Source: Corythucha ciliata (taxonomy: Eukaryota > Arthropoda > Insecta > Hemiptera > Tingidae). From it: DNA of 64,000 nt. Where the stretch lies: assembly GCA_038030265.1 (NCBI GenBank), contig CM075937.1, forward strand, positions 10,540,001 through 10,604,000. The letters are read 5' to 3'. Within the stretch, counting starts at the first letter, position 1. Each line of letters starts with the position of its first letter. The notes beneath the pieces were generated by a model, which worked only from the letters and a program-made list of their open reading frames with translations, did not search any database and was not told the origin of the DNA. The position numbers and the translations under genes were made by a program. Shown here one piece after another: positions 1 through 10,389 of this stretch.

Positions 1-1362
1 CTTTACGGTGAGTAAACACCCCACCCGTACACCACACAATAACCCACTGTACCAGTTTCCATTCATAAACTTAATTTTGGGTAAAAATTATCATCTTTTG
101 AAGTTTCGAAGTGTGTCGTCTATACTGGTCCACACAGTTCTGATTAAAACTTGATGAATGGGGAGGGGAGGTCGCAGATTTCAACTTTCTCAACTCTCTT
201 CTATTATGGACAGAACGGTGTCAGTTTAAGGGGAAAACTTAATCCGCTTGTTTTCTTGTTGTTTTCGCTCTTTAACTATTCAAACTGTATAAGAACGTCG
301 CGTCGTCTGCTGAGATCGCAGCTTCGAGACATTTTATTATTTTTAATGAATTCGCTTTTTGCTTCAAATCCTATGCCACGTCGTCCTTTGAATATTTCAC
401 TTGACGATATTCACTCTACCCCCTTCCACTATCACTTTCCCTTCATCACTTAAAACCAAATTGATAATTTAAAGGTGCAATACCCGTAATCGTCCCTGTT
501 TTCAAAATCTGGAAAGTGCCTCGTTGAATATTCCAACGCAATTCTTAGCGCATTCAATTTTTATTACTTTCCACCGCCATCCTACAGCCCCACACACCGT
601 GCCTTTGTGAGTGCATTATTATCAAGTGATTTGAAGAGGATTCAAACCATTTTCAAGAAAGTCCAGGCTGCAGGAAACGTTCTATAAACTTGCAGGAAAA
701 AGGGAGTAATCAACTTTTTGGCTTAGTTCCCAATTTCAAATCTTACCGAATTGGAATTTGTATAGTGTAAATATTTAAGTTTTGAAGAGGAATAGAAACT
801 TTCTATATACGCAAAAAATTAGCGGAGGCTCGGAAGGGGAGGCTCGTCATCATGCGAAATAGTTGACTTGTTCAAGTTGTTAGCGTCTTGAGTGGAAAAA
901 CTGCACCTTTTCTCAATGGGAAGTTGCTAATATTCATCGGGAACGGACACGAGATAAGAGTTGGGTTATATTACCCCCAAATTCTAATTTGGTGGGCCAC
1001 TGACTATGGTATCGTAATGGAAATGCATAGCGGGTATTGCTGTTGGGGTTTTTCTCATATTTGGAGATCGGTGGGCATTCGCCGGAGTTAATAAATCGCT
1101 TTAAAAAAGTGTCGCTGAGTGCTTAAATTTTCAGAAATCGTGTAACTGTAACGCTACATCCTAGTAGTTTTTAGGCCTTTAGAGTCGTAGATATCTCCAT
1201 TATTTTCGAGAATTCCTTGCAAATCGCTCAGTGTGGCCTCGGGTTAACTCTCTCTGCGTAACTACTTATTAAAAATATCTCACGATTTTATTTATTTATT
1301 GATTGCTTCGAAGTTTTTTGTCAAAATCCCTCTAACAAGGTAGCATCCTTCCAACATATTTC
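1..1362. other. Non-coding, no gene recognised
   Basis: Short open frames occur but show no recognisable domain or composition shift. I see no RNA gene, long repeat or fold-back here. It may be intron or intergenic DNA. Confidence 0.5.
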
Positions 1363-1592
1363 TAATAATATGTCCGAAGCATACGAAGGCCATTCCAGTG
1401 AAAAAATTATCGCTGAAAATTGCAGCATCCTTGATCAACTAATTCCGGGAGACTTACTGCTGGGCGATCGTGGTTTTCACACACATGATCAGGTCAACCG
1501 TCACATGGCTTAAGTTTATGTACCTCCTTTCACCAAGGGGGTAAACCAATCAAACCCTATAGACGTCGAAAAGTGTCAAATTGCAGAAATCA
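1363..1592 (+). pseudogene. Fossil DDE_Tnp_4 (PIF/Harbinger-like) transposase fragment
   Basis: Reading forward from about 1369, the translation gives YEGHSSEKIIAENC, then LIPGDLLLGDRGFHTHD, a stop codon near 1513, then VYVPPFTKGVNQ and DVEKCQIAEI. This matches the consensus layout of DDE_Tnp_4 transposases, G-x-S-S-D/E followed by PGD-x-x-x-x-DRGF, then PPFTKG and the segment leading to the last catalytic residue. The DRGF aspartate is present. The frame is broken by the stop and loses similarity after about 1592, before the RIHVER-type segment. Flanks show no terminal repeats that I can assign. A THAP zinc-finger fragment lies 1.4 kb downstream, and THAP and DDE_Tnp_4 domains are often fused in animal elements, so both may come from one old transposon. 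Family assignment is from motif recognition, not a search. Confidence 0.6.
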
Positions 1593-1609
1593 CATCATGC
1601 TTATTTACC

Positions 1610-1767
1610 TTACCGGTGACAACAATGAGATTGTTCATTGAGACGGGTCCGATGGATTTTACGAACCCCGATTTGAAATTGGTGTAGGACTCTAAGGTTT
1701 TGTAGCTCTTGAATTGCTCCATCGTATAAGCACTCACACCGAAAACCAAATAATTGACGAAGTCCAT
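1610..1767 (-). CDS. Candidate exon of a SWIM/YqaJ-associated family protein
   Basis: The minus-strand frame begins with ATG at 1767 and reads MDFVNYLVFGVSAYTMEQ, then SYKTLESYTNFKSGFV and NNLIVVTGK. The pattern 'YLVF..S.YT...K.YK.LE.YN.F..GWV......v.gKV' resembles the N-terminal segment of uncharacterised SWIM zinc-finger or YqaJ-exonuclease proteins common in arthropods and cnidarians. Two good splice donors follow the similarity (GTAAGG reading from 1614, GTAAAT reading from 1608), which supports a true exon end. Downstream partner exons would lie at lower coordinates on the minus strand, but I cannot recognise any. It may be a captured exon in a transposon, a real gene start, or an old copy. 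The family link is from memory of the motif and is moderate at best. Confidence 0.4.
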
Positions 1768-2040
1768 GTTGAAGGAGGAAAGTGACGTGCATCCGAGGAG
1801 TAATCATCAATTCTTTGAACAAAAATTTGAAAATTGCAATTACCCCACGATCTCCGATCAAAATTGTAAAGGAACGTTAAGCCCTATTCAGGGGAAATAA
1901 TCTGAAAGTTTCCTTTATCGAATTAGCCATCTTAAGCGTAGAGGCCTTTCAAGCACAGACCCCAATATCTATCAAATAACTCTGCTTTAATTTTAAGCCT
2001 TAAGCTTCCATTATAAGGTCTTTGAATAAGGCCGGTCGCC
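1768..2040. other. Non-coding
   Basis: Nothing supported in this stretch; it separates the putative exon from the fold-back element. Confidence 0.4.
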
Positions 2041-2183
2041 CACTGGAAGCGTTTTCGAGCGGCGCTACAACGAGCGTACATCTCAAAGCCTTAAATGGCT
2101 AAGCCTGCAGTGACGATGTCACATCCAATTTGAGCCTTTGGGATGAACGCTCGTTGTAGCGTCGCTCGAAAACGCTTCCAGTG
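2041..2183. repeat. Fold-back (MITE-like) inverted repeat, 37-bp arms
   Basis: Left arm 2041-2077 begins cactggaagcgttttcgagc. Right arm 2147-2183 is its reverse complement with a single mismatch. The 69-base loop contains weaker internal pairing (AAAGCC/GGCTTT-like segments), and outside the arms weaker complementarity continues. The structure suits a small non-autonomous DNA element or a structured RNA. I cannot define a target-site duplication. Confidence 0.75.
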
Positions 2184-2951
2184 GAAGGCAGATCCAAGGC
2201 CTCTGAATACGAACGAATAGGGAAAAAACAAATTCCATCAACAATAATTCAAAAAATAAGGAGCTTATAATCTTACAAGTTGGTCGACACCAAGTACAGT
2301 TATTTTGGCATGGTAACGCTCTCGGAGAGCATCGACAAGGCTTTCAGCGTACGAGCTTAGCTTCGTGGGGTCCAATTCACTTCAAAATAATTAAATAAAG
2401 TCACAGGAGGGAACTTCATAATAAGAAAAATGACTTTTTTTAAAAATTCTCCGTACGAAGACACAGCAAGCTGCCCACCAAATTAGAATTTTCACTCTTA
2501 TCAGTGAAGGTTAGGCCATGGGGTGGAAACTCTATTGTTCATAATTGAGACAGAGTCTTTAGTCGGCTTTACGCTTGGAGCGCTACCTTTTCGAAATTTA
2601 GTTAGAAGGCCAGCCGCTCATGAACCTAGCGCTTAAAAACCCTCGTCGGTCAGAGCCTTTCAGCGTGCTCTGTGCCTCGTGCTTGGTTAGTTGTTTTGGT
2701 TCCTTTGTTCAAATCATTGTTTTTTCGTTTTTCTCTTTCATTCCTGCCTTTTTTCCTGTCTATATTTCAACCGTTATTTTCAGAACTTCTCCTTCGCCTT
2801 GATTTTTTTTTTGTTGTTCTCTTCCAGAACGCATTCTTTTTTTTACTTTTCAAGCGTTTTAAGAACGAACCTCTGTCCCAACCTTAAAGGTATTTCTGAG
2901 TTATTCAGGAATATATTTTCCTTTGAAGCCTTGTTCCTACATCCACACATA
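2184..2951. other. Non-coding, T-rich stretch
   Basis: T-rich sequence around 2700-2870 creates long artificial frames rich in F and L. No gene is supported. Confidence 0.4.
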
Positions 2952-3092
2952 ACAACGCCTGGTGGGAAGCACAAGTGCTGTGTACCCGGCTGTGAGGACA
3001 GAACATTGCCGAAACATTACTTGCCCTCCAATCGTGATTTGGCTCGGAAGTGGTTGGAGAGCATTGGGGATAAAAGTCTAATGGATCTGTGA
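2952..3092 (+). pseudogene. THAP zinc-finger domain fragment
   Basis: The frame reads GGKHKCCVPGCEDR, then HYLPSNRDLARKWLESIG, and ends MDL before a stop at 3090. This is the start of a THAP domain: C-x(4)-C, then the hydrophobic/Pro segment and the conserved Trp of 'ARKWL'. The distal C-x2-H pair is absent because the frame stops after about 45 residues. THAP domains bind DNA and are found in P-element-like and PIF-type transposases and in host factors. The upstream part of this open frame is a low-complexity F/L stretch and is unlikely to be coding. It may be an exon ending near a weak GT donor at 3088 (GTGAAC), or a transposon relic related to 1363-1592. Confidence 0.55.
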
Positions 3093-3579
3093 ACTGCACC
3101 CATCTGTTCGGATTGTAGTATAATAACAAAAATACGAGGTTTAGCATTGTTCATGAATACTCTTATTTGTGAAATTTTGTCAATAAAATAACAACCATAA
3201 ATATTGGATCAGTTTTTTTTCTTTTTGAACCAATAGGAATATTAGTCTGTTCCTGTAAGGGGTTTGGAAACATGTTTGGAGCAAATTTGCCATGGGGCCA
3301 GCCAATAAAATATTGGCTGGTCCTATAGCAAATCTACTCCGAATATTTTCCCAACACCTCACTGGAACAGACCTATTAATAAAGTAAGTGAAAGAGAAAA
3401 ACTACCGCTATCTACCGGCGATTTCGGTGAAAATAGTTGGGCGGCTTTACGCCAGGGAGCGCAAAAGACTGTCTTACCCCCACCACCGCCAGTTTCCCAT
3501 CTATAGTATACTTCCTTTATCTATGGGTTAGGCATTCGTGTCCGCTCCCGATGGGTACGAGAAGGGGAGGGTTGAATCT
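3093..3579. other. Non-coding
   Basis: No gene recognised. A short palindromic AT/GC-mixed segment around 3290-3320 (ccaataaaatattggctgg) is the only structure noticed. Confidence 0.35.
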
Positions 3580-3649
3580 GGGGGCCTGTTCTGCAAAGTT
3601 AGCAACAGTCAAAACGACAGTTGATAGCGACAGTCGATTGTGGTGTTGA
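3580..3649. repeat. 70-bp dispersed repeat, transposon-end-like (copy 1)
   Basis: Starts gggggcctgttctgcaaagt and is nearly identical, same strand, to 46729-46798. The G-run followed by CCTGTTCTG looks like a DNA-transposon terminus. It directly abuts the truncated MULE frame, and the last 17 codons of that frame are read out of this repeat, so it is either the MULE's own 3' terminal repeat or a second element that cut it. Confidence 0.65.
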
Positions 3650-4522
3650 GGGAGCGAGGCCCAATGACTGAATTTTTCGGAATAGGGCCTGTCCGAAATG
3701 GAAAAAACAACACGATATTTCGGCATATGGGAAAATTCGTTGAAACCCCTGGTGCGCGGACAGTTCGAAATCAAATAGACACGAAGAGGGGAGCAGCATT
3801 AAGCCTTGCTGCGCGCATAAATTCACCAACAATGACCACAGCGCTGCGTAACAATCAGCAGATTTGGACGGCAGAAAACTGAAGGCAACTGGCACGTAAC
3901 AGTTGTTCGCGAGAGCATGTATAGTATAAAGCTGGCTAAAGTGCTTAGGACATACGTAAAATGTTCCGTCTGCTAAAAGAGTAGGCTGCTCACACATATA
4001 TTGCAGACTTGTTTTCGTTGTTAGCACAACTATTTCCGCTTCAGCGTAGACGTACACAAATCGTTCGCCTGAGTTTGTAACAATATTCATAGATTGTAAC
4101 TGAGCCAAGGCGTGAGCCCGACTTGTAGGATTTGGTGGGAGAGATTTGCGTTTTGTTCGGTATATTGCTTCCCGTATAAAAGTCAAATCCTGCTGTAACA
4201 AAGAAGAGTTCGAAGTTGCTGATAATTCGTGTCTGATGAGTTGACTCGGCCTATCAGTGAGTTGGTGTTCGGCTTTACGCTTACATGCATTTCTAACCTC
4301 GTGCCTTTCCACGTAACGTTCCGAATGTTCACTGTGATTATGCACTTTACTGTGTTCTATGATTTGATTTACGTCACCGTTAGTAACCACGAAAGCCGCG
4401 CAACTTTTCATGGTGCATCGAAACTTTATCCTACCATCCACGTATTGCCGAAACTCCCGATAAAAAAAACCATCGATCGCGAGACAACGAGTGCCTTTAT
4501 TGGTACAGGTGACGTGGAGCAT
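3599..4522 (-). CDS. MULE-type transposase with FLYWCH zinc finger, C-terminally truncated
   Basis: 307-residue uninterrupted frame. Residues 9-63 form a FLYWCH finger: Cys at 36 and 41 and His-Asn-His at 61-63, with the aromatic residues of 'DGFFYREF'. Residues 183-290 match the MULE transposase core: ADGTFYVCPKHFSQLYTIH with the first catalytic Asp (185), P-V-A-F-x-x-L-P-x-K (211-220), LFDFELSA with the second Asp (251), then CCFFHFGQALFRKIQSLGL (271-289). MULEs usually continue about 100-200 residues to the last Glu and beyond; here the coding sequence stops at residue 290 and runs into the 70-bp repeat, so the final catalytic Glu is missing. FLYWCH-MULE fusions are typical of animal Mutator-like elements that cut and paste DNA. 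The long intact frame suggests recent decay or domestication; truncation suggests inactivity. No second terminal repeat was found upstream. Confidence 0.85.
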   Translation of the reverse strand: MLHVTCTNKGTRCLAIDGFFYREFRQYVDGRIKFRCTMKSCAAFVVTNGDVNQIIEHSKVHNHSEHSERYVERHEVRNACKRKAEHQLTDRPSQLIRHELSATSNSSLLQQDLTFIREAIYRTKRKSLPPNPTSRAHALAQLQSMNIVTNSGERFVYVYAEAEIVVLTTKTSLQYMCEQPTLLADGTFYVCPKHFSQLYTIHALANNCYVPVAFSFLPSKSADCYAALWSLLVNLCAQQGLMLLPSSCLFDFELSAHQGFQRIFPYAEISCCFFHFGQALFRKIQSLGLAPSTPQSTVAINCRFDCC

Positions 4523-5052
4523 TATTCTGACCGATATTTGCCGAACAACTGAACTGCCTCATCTGATAACAGTACCTACCTACCAATATCACTGTTTACT
4601 CTTAGCAGCGTTTGATCTTGGAACTTTGGCCTTGTGGCGCTTTTACGACGCCCTTCAAATTATCTCCCGAGAGACCCCTGGCGCTTTTACACGGTCATAA
4701 AAACACGGATTAAAATGGATTGGCGCTTATACATGCTAGCCAATTCAACTATGGATAGATGTAAAAAAATAAGCAACGCAACGCCATACGAGGGGCCCTT
4801 TAGTTTTGTTGATCGCATCCCCGAGGTCCTTGTTCGTTGGGACGGGCCCCTATAACACGAGTTTCCCTTGCCATCGGCCATTTACGCCGCTTGTTTGTGT
4901 TTCTATATACATTTCTAGAAGTTTGTGTTTACACCGAGGAAATTTGTGTCTGACACAAAATGTCAAGCAATAAGTGTCACGGGTCACTTTGGTGTAAACC
5001 AAAGTTGTATAGAAAACCAAGTAAAGGTCTCCCCAGACATTTCCGTGTTTTA
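4523..5052. other. Non-coding, short palindrome
   Basis: No gene recognised. 4986-5005 is a palindrome with 8-bp arms (actttggt/accaaagt) around a 4-base centre, close to the strong hairpin at 5053-5100. Confidence 0.4.
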
Positions 5053-5100
5053 ACCGCGCCGAGTCCGCACCGACACATGGCCGTGCGGACTCGGCGCGGT
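5053..5100. repeat. Perfect 18-bp GC-rich hairpin
   Basis: Left arm accgcgccgagtccgcac (5053-5070), loop 5071-5082, right arm 5083-5100 perfectly complementary. It is very GC-rich against an AT-rich background. It is not followed by a T-run on either side that would suggest a Pol III stop. Purpose unknown; could be a cruciform, a transposon end, or a structured RNA. Confidence 0.8.
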
Positions 5101-7187
5101 GAGGAGAGCCCACACAACGTTACTGGAAAGGCAAAGTATCGTAAGCGCCACTTGGCCAACTTTACAGGAGATGCATTTTTCGTTTAGGGCAACTTAATGT
5201 CGTCTGATTCTCTTGAAAATTTGTGTACGTGACCCTAGTGATTCATTTTAATTATTTTCATAATTTCAAAACTTTCTACCATGAGCAAGATACTTTTTAA
5301 ACATGTTTTGTCGCTTACGATCGAACATGGGAAAACAATTTCTGTTATTTGGTGGATACGATTTAGGCAGATACGTTTACCGAATCAGCTCACTGTCGCT
5401 TACGTTTTCCCGTGGAGGGTTAAATTCATTTAAAAATGTAAACAAATAGTCGTTTTGTTGTTATGTGGACTATGGCAAGTCATAAAAACAAAACATAATT
5501 GAACGCATTACACGCCCTATTTTAAGAATGACAATAGTAAAGTCACCAATTTTGGCGTGCATCGAAAGCTATCAATGATAGCGACCTGGTGTTGGTTGCA
5601 TTTTTGTTGTATAAATACGTGGACAGAATGAGTTTCATTGATCTCATCCAAGAATTTACATGTTTTTCAAGCGCCAGAAGATAGTACTTGCTATTCCAGT
5701 CCCAAAAACCAGGTTTTATTGTGCACTTTTGGTCTTAACTCAAGAAGACTATAGTGAGATTTGTGAGATTCCACGTTGAAAAATACGTAAGAAATAACAG
5801 TAACGTCGGTCTACCATTGAAATTTTCATCAATTTTAAAACTGTCGCAATTTTATGGGTGAAAACAAGTATCTTTAGTACTATAGATCGACAAGTTTCTT
5901 ATGGACTGAAAGAAGTGGTAAATTCAGTTAACTTTCTAAACAGATGTTCCTAGAACCATCTGGAAATTTGGGCCCTAAGGGTCCATTAGAAACTTGTCAA
6001 GTTATAATTCACATGACGCGGAAATTATTGGCCCTCTATCAACTTGATTTTGCTTTCATTCGACCAAATCTATCACCAGTATTCACAAATACGTCAGGAA
6101 CCACCATTCTATTTCTATCAAACATCTCAAATTTAGGCATTTTACAAATTTTCCCGTTCTCTGCAATGACTCGGCACTCGTCGGATCTATTATTCTACTT
6201 TAACATGAAATTTTTGAACCAAGTCTCCGGGCTGGACGAGTTTTACCCGCTTGGAGCCTTTCATAAAAAAGTTTTTTGACTGCACTGTAAGGCTCGGTGC
6301 AGACGAGCGTTTTTCTAAAGCAAGATAAGGCGTTAGAAAAATGCAGTAATGTCATTCCATGGTTGGTTTTAAAGATTTAAAGGGAAAATAAATTTGTGAG
6401 AAGTCACTATGAATTCGACGTCCAGAAAAAGTGAGAGTGGAAGAAGACACATTTAATTAAGTTTTGACAATTGAAAAATGAGGACTCTTTAATCTAGGAC
6501 GACAGGGGAGAATTTATTTGTTATTAATTCAAATTCCTAATACTACGTGCCCCCAAAGCAGGAAAACACAGCATCACTTCACTCGGGGCCATATTCATAA
6601 TCGCGGCCCAACAATCGAGAGGATTATTATGCATTTGAGGAACTCCGACGAAATGATTGATGATAACTGACATCTGATTGATCGCTTAGAAGCCACTGTA
6701 CACCTTATTTGAGGAAAGGTGGAAACTTAGGTACCACTTCGGTATTGGCTGAGTCTTGGTCAGTTCCTCGCCGAGGAGAGTTTTTGGGACGTTGGCCAAT
6801 GCGGCATGCCCGTTTTTTTTTTTTTTTTTTTTTTTTTTTAAGGACATGGAAGCCACGGCTAACACAGAAAATAAGACCAAAATACACCTAAATGGGAAAT
6901 AAGGATGGAAAACATCGCACCTCCGGGCAGAACGACCACTAAAAGTCTGCGTATAGGCTGAGGTACGCATGAACCTGGCGTTTTTTTGATCGCAACTCAA
7001 GGCGCTACCAATCTTCTTTTGAAGCACTGACGTCATAGGACCAAGAGAAAGCTATTTCATATCGAAAAAACGTCATTTTGAGAGAAATTGTAAACGCCAC
7101 GAAATTAATCGTAAGCGACAGTAATTTTGGCGCATACGATCCCAAGCGGGTGTCTCATGTCGTTTACGTTTGGCTGAGAGGGTGGAT
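5101..7187. other. Non-coding, no gene recognised
   Basis: Two kilobases without supported genes. A 27-base T run lies at 6813-6839 and could mark the poly(A) end of a minus-strand retrocopy, but I cannot identify a parent gene or polyadenylation signal. The open frame 5944-6279 shows no known domain. Confidence 0.4.
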
Positions 7188-7189
7188 GA

Positions 7190-8200
7190 AAGTTGCCAGG
7201 TGGAGAGTGTACGTGGCGAGTTATTTTGGCGCGTTGGCAAGAAATACACGCCCGTGACCACGCTCGGCAATCTTGACGGATTTGAGGCCACACAAAGCGT
7301 TGTGAAATGAGCCGGGTAGTTGCTCTGATGCCGGGATGACTCAAATTATGGAGAGAGTCGAAAATGCGGCGTCGAAGTGCAGTAGGTACGAAGGGTAGAA
7401 GAGTTGATGTTGACGTGTCGCAAACAAGAGTTATGTCGGACCCGGGGATATCAACGTTTTGGAGGCGAAGGGATGAATCGTTGGTTTTGAGGAGGTCACG
7501 AAGTTCATCATCATGATTTTGCGCTTTAGCTAGTGTTGTGAGATCGACAGGGGGAGGAATTGCAGCGGTGAGAGAATCGACTCGAGATAGCGTATCGGCG
7601 ACAATGTTTGCAGCGCCGCTGATGTGTTGAATGTCGGTCGTGAACTGGGAAACAAACGAGAGCTGGTTAAGTTTTATTGGGGGTATCTTTTCCTAGCGTT
7701 GACGAAAGGCGAACGTGAGAGGCTTGTGATCCGTGTAGACAGTGAAAGTTTGGGCTTCAAGGGTATGACGAAAGCGTTGTATGGCAGCGTAGACGGCATG
7801 AAGTTCTCGATGAAAAGCTGGCCACTGATGTTGGCGTGGAGTCAGTTTTTGGGAGAAAAATGCGAGGGGCTGCCACTCGTTCGCCACACGTTGTTGAAGA
7901 CATGCCCCGATGGCAGCTTGAGAGGCATCATTGAAAGCCCGAGTTGAGCCTTAGGGTCAGGATGAGCGAGAATGGTTGCTGTTGCGAGATGTTCTTTGCA
8001 CGACTGGAAAGCTTGCTCGAGTGCCGGGGTCCAAATTATTGGTTGTTTACCGCGGAGACCGGCGAGAGCGGAGTGAAGGGGCGCTTGAAGTTGTGCTACA
8101 GACGGGAGAAAACGACGGTAGAAATTTATCATCCCGAGGAAACGGCGAAGACCTTGGGCTGTTGTCGGGCGTTTTAAATTTTGAAGCGCCGAGATACGAT
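7190..8200 (-). pseudogene. gypsy A1 Pol remainder: RNase H and integrase zinc finger, frameshifted
   Basis: Pieces are [20 protein letters not shown] (8132 downward, the RT connection), [18 protein letters not shown] and [11 protein letters not shown] (7887-7693, RNase H), and [16 protein letters not shown] with CISCQRAK (7344 downward, the His-His-Cys-Cys integrase domain). A 2-base loss relative to A2 before the RNase H Asp shifts the frame. Homology with A2 ceases at 7188, so the catalytic integrase core is absent. Confidence 0.85.
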
Positions 8201-9331
8201 CTAGAGGGGGGTTGTGCCTTCCGGGGTGACCTTATATCCCAAGAAAGTGACTTTTGATGAGCCGAGAATGCATTTGTTGGCATTGATGAGGAGTCCATGT
8301 TCGCTCAGGCGTTTGAAAACGGCGTGAAGATGCGTTTTATGTTCGTCGGCGTCTCGGGAGAAAATAAGAATGTCATCAATATAGGTATAACAAAAGTCGA
8401 GGCCTCGGAGGACGTCGTCTATGAACCGTTGAAACGTCTGGGCGGCACTTCGAAGACCAAAGCTCATGTACGAGTGCTCATAGAGACCGAAAGGCATTGT
8501 GATAGCCGACTTGGGGACGTCGTTGGGATTGACGGGGATTTGATGATATGCCTTGACGAGGTCCAGGACGGAGAAGATTGTGCATCCTTGGAGGTTGTGG
8601 GAAAAGTCATGGATATGACGGACAGGGTAACGATCAGGAACGGTCCTAGCGTTTAATGCATGATAGTCGCCACAGGGGTGCCACCCAGAACCTTTCTTCG
8701 GCAACATGTGAAGTGGTGATGACCAAGGGCTGTCTGATCGTCGAACGATTCCTTGTGGAAGCATAAGGTCGAATTCAGCCTTGGCAGGTAGAAGCTTATC
8801 GGGAGCAAGTCGTCTAGGGCGTACGAACACAGGGGGTCCGGGCGTCGTGTTGGTGTAATGGACAGTAGAATGGTGAACGACGCGAGGAGGGCCCGACGGT
8901 AGAGTGAGCTGAGGGTATTGCGCGAGAATGTCGTGAAAAAGGGATGACTGAAATGATTCAGAGGACAGCGACTTGACACTTGGTTGATGGGTCAGGTTCG
9001 TAATGCAAGTTGCAGCAAGGCTGGTGGTGGCATCGAATAAACGGTTGTTGCGACAATCTGGAAGAAGAGAATAGTGTGCGAGGAAGTCGGTTCCGATAAT
9101 GGGAACTTGCACGTCGGCGCTGACGATGTTCCAGGAGAAATCCCGACGAAGATTGAAATCCGGGCGAAGACAAATAGTGCCGTACGTTGAAATGTTCGTG
9201 TTGTTGGCGGCGAGAAGTTGGAGATCAACGCGATGTCGTTTTCCAGGAAGAAGACGGCGAGGGAAACAACACAAATCGGAGCCTGTGTCGAGGAGGTACT
9301 GGTGCTTGGTGAGGCGATCGAGGATGAACAA
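8201..9331 (-). CDS. gypsy A1 Pol: protease and reverse transcriptase
   Basis: 376-residue frame. The aspartic protease motif [12 protein letters not shown] has its catalytic Asp-Thr-Gly at 15-17 and the [10 protein letters not shown] flap-distal motif at about 78-87. RT follows: [13 protein letters not shown] (201-213), [10 protein letters not shown] (221-230), the first catalytic Asp in [14 protein letters not shown] (257), and the YIDD box intact at 317-320. The frame ends after VTPEGTTPL, where a C-run is one base shorter than in A2 (six versus seven), a homopolymer frameshift. Downstream RNase H and integrase pieces continue in other frames. Compared with A2 this copy keeps the RT active site but loses integrase. 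Confidence 0.88.
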   Translation of the reverse strand: MFILDRLTKHQYLLDTGSDLCCFPRRLLPGKRHRVDLQLLAANNTNISTYGTICLRPDFNLRRDFSWNIVSADVQVPIIGTDFLAHYSLLPDCRNNRLFDATTSLAATCITNLTHQPSVKSLSSESFQSSLFHDILAQYPQLTLPSGPPRVVHHSTVHYTNTTPGPPVFVRPRRLAPDKLLPAKAEFDLMLPQGIVRRSDSPWSSPLHMLPKKGSGWHPCGDYHALNARTVPDRYPVRHIHDFSHNLQGCTIFSVLDLVKAYHQIPVNPNDVPKSAITMPFGLYEHSYMSFGLRSAAQTFQRFIDDVLRGLDFCYTYIDDILIFSRDADEHKTHLHAVFKRLSEHGLLINANKCILGSSKVTFLGYKVTPEGTTPL

Positions 9332-9516
9332 GCGGCGTCCTTGTTTAGGGCGGTCGGTCGCCGCTACTGTCGACTGCCCGAGAGTTTAACGTTGGATAGG
9401 AGCACGGAGGGGTGCATTGCGTGGCACGATTTCCCCCGCGGTGATAGTAGCAACATAACTCGCGATGGTGAGTCGGAGGAGGGGCTGTGGAAAAGGGTGG
9501 AATGTCTGTGATGAGA

Positions 9517-9930
9517 TCATGGTTGACGCGCCGATGTTGATAGCGTTCGAGTCAGTGTGGCAAGTTGTTGACTGACAGTTTCGAGAAGGCGAGCGATTCC
9601 CGGGTCCGTGAGAGTAACCATATCGACAGGGGAAGGGTGACGGTTGAAAGTGGGAAACACGGGTTGGACTTCGACGATCTGGTCGGCAATGACGGCTAGG
9701 CGGTCGAGTGGAAGGTCTGCCTGTGTTTGAATGATCGCTTGAACGTGTGGAGGTAGGCGTTGCGTCCAGAGTATCCGCAGCAAATCGTCACGTACGAGTG
9801 TGGGTCCTGCGAGGGATCGAAGATGCCGTAAGAATTGTGACGGTTTGAGGTCTCCGAGGTCTTCTTGTGACAGAAGGTGTCGAAGACGTTGTCCGTCCGA
9901 GAGCGAAAGGCGTTCGATTAGCGAATTCAT
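9517..9930 (-). CDS. gypsy A1 Gag, C-terminal part
   Basis: 137-residue frame with SLIERLSLSDGQRLRHLLSQ, then [18 protein letters not shown] and LWTQRLPPHVQAIIQTQ, the conserved capsid-like core of this arthropod gypsy group. The homologous upstream Gag segment is legible to about 10166 but in broken frame. The conserved block is followed by a CWYHHRWG-type knuckle region, displaced in A2 into the adjacent frame. Gag forms the virus-like particle that carries element RNA. The 5' part and start codon are lost by truncation. Confidence 0.8.
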   Translation of the reverse strand: MNSLIERLSLSDGQRLRHLLSQEDLGDLKPSQFLRHLRSLAGPTLVRDDLLRILWTQRLPPHVQAIIQTQADLPLDRLAVIADQIVEVQPVFPTFNRHPSPVDMVTLTDPGIARLLETVSQQLATLTRTLSTSARQP

Positions 9931-10181
9931 GAGAGTGGTGTAGGGGTTTTGAAGGGGGGGTGTCGTGATGAGATCCTCGACCTCATTTATATACCGCTTA
10001 TCGAGAAATTAGGTATCTGTATTTCGTCGCTTCTTGGGTGATGCCGGCGAGATCAAATTGAGCATCGACTTGGGCGAACCTGAGCTGCGGCTTGTCGCTC
10101 CAAAACGCGAGGAGTTTTTTGGCGACGCGTTTGATGAAGTTGGGAGCGGCTGCATCGTGGGCAATTTCATGCCTTCATGTG

Positions 10182-10389
10182 TAACGTGTTTTTCACATAT
10201 TTAACTGTTTTCCAGCACATTTTTTCACGGTTTCAACCCTCTTGAAATCAAATTTCGGGAGTTGGGATCATTCGCAATTCAATTCAACCAATTTCTCTCA
10301 TTCAACATTTCAAACATTTATTTCACGAGTTTGGCTCTTTCACAGTTCAGTTCGTCAAATTGTTTATGCTTTTGAGTCTTTGAAGCACA
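10182..10389. repeat. Left arm of 208-bp inverted repeat between A1 and A2
   Basis: Starts taacgtgtttttcacatatt and matches the reverse complement of 11645-11852 without gaps at high identity. Only 15 bases separate it from the end of A1, so the two gypsy copies and this arm look like parts of one inverted duplication. Confidence 0.85.

Larger units (their letters stand above)
7188..10166 (-). mobile_element. Ty3/gypsy retrotransposon A1 (defective, no LTRs seen)
   Basis: Minus-strand order is gag, protease, RT, RNase H, integrase zinc finger. Homology to copy A2 (12647-18606, plus strand) covers the whole span and stops abruptly at both ends: at 10166 inside the first part of gag, and at 7188 just after the integrase zinc-binding domain. 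LTRs, primer site and integrase catalytic core are therefore missing. It is arranged head to head with A2. Several indels break pol. Confidence 0.9.

Noticed and set aside
151..453. 100-residue open frame
   Set aside because: No recognisable domain, composition typical of random AT-rich DNA.
5944..6279. 111-residue open frame
   Set aside because: No domain, signal peptide or splice context that I can defend.
6813..6839. Processed pseudogene with poly(A) tail on the minus strand
   Set aside because: A 27-base T run alone; no parent gene, poly(A) signal or flanking duplication found.
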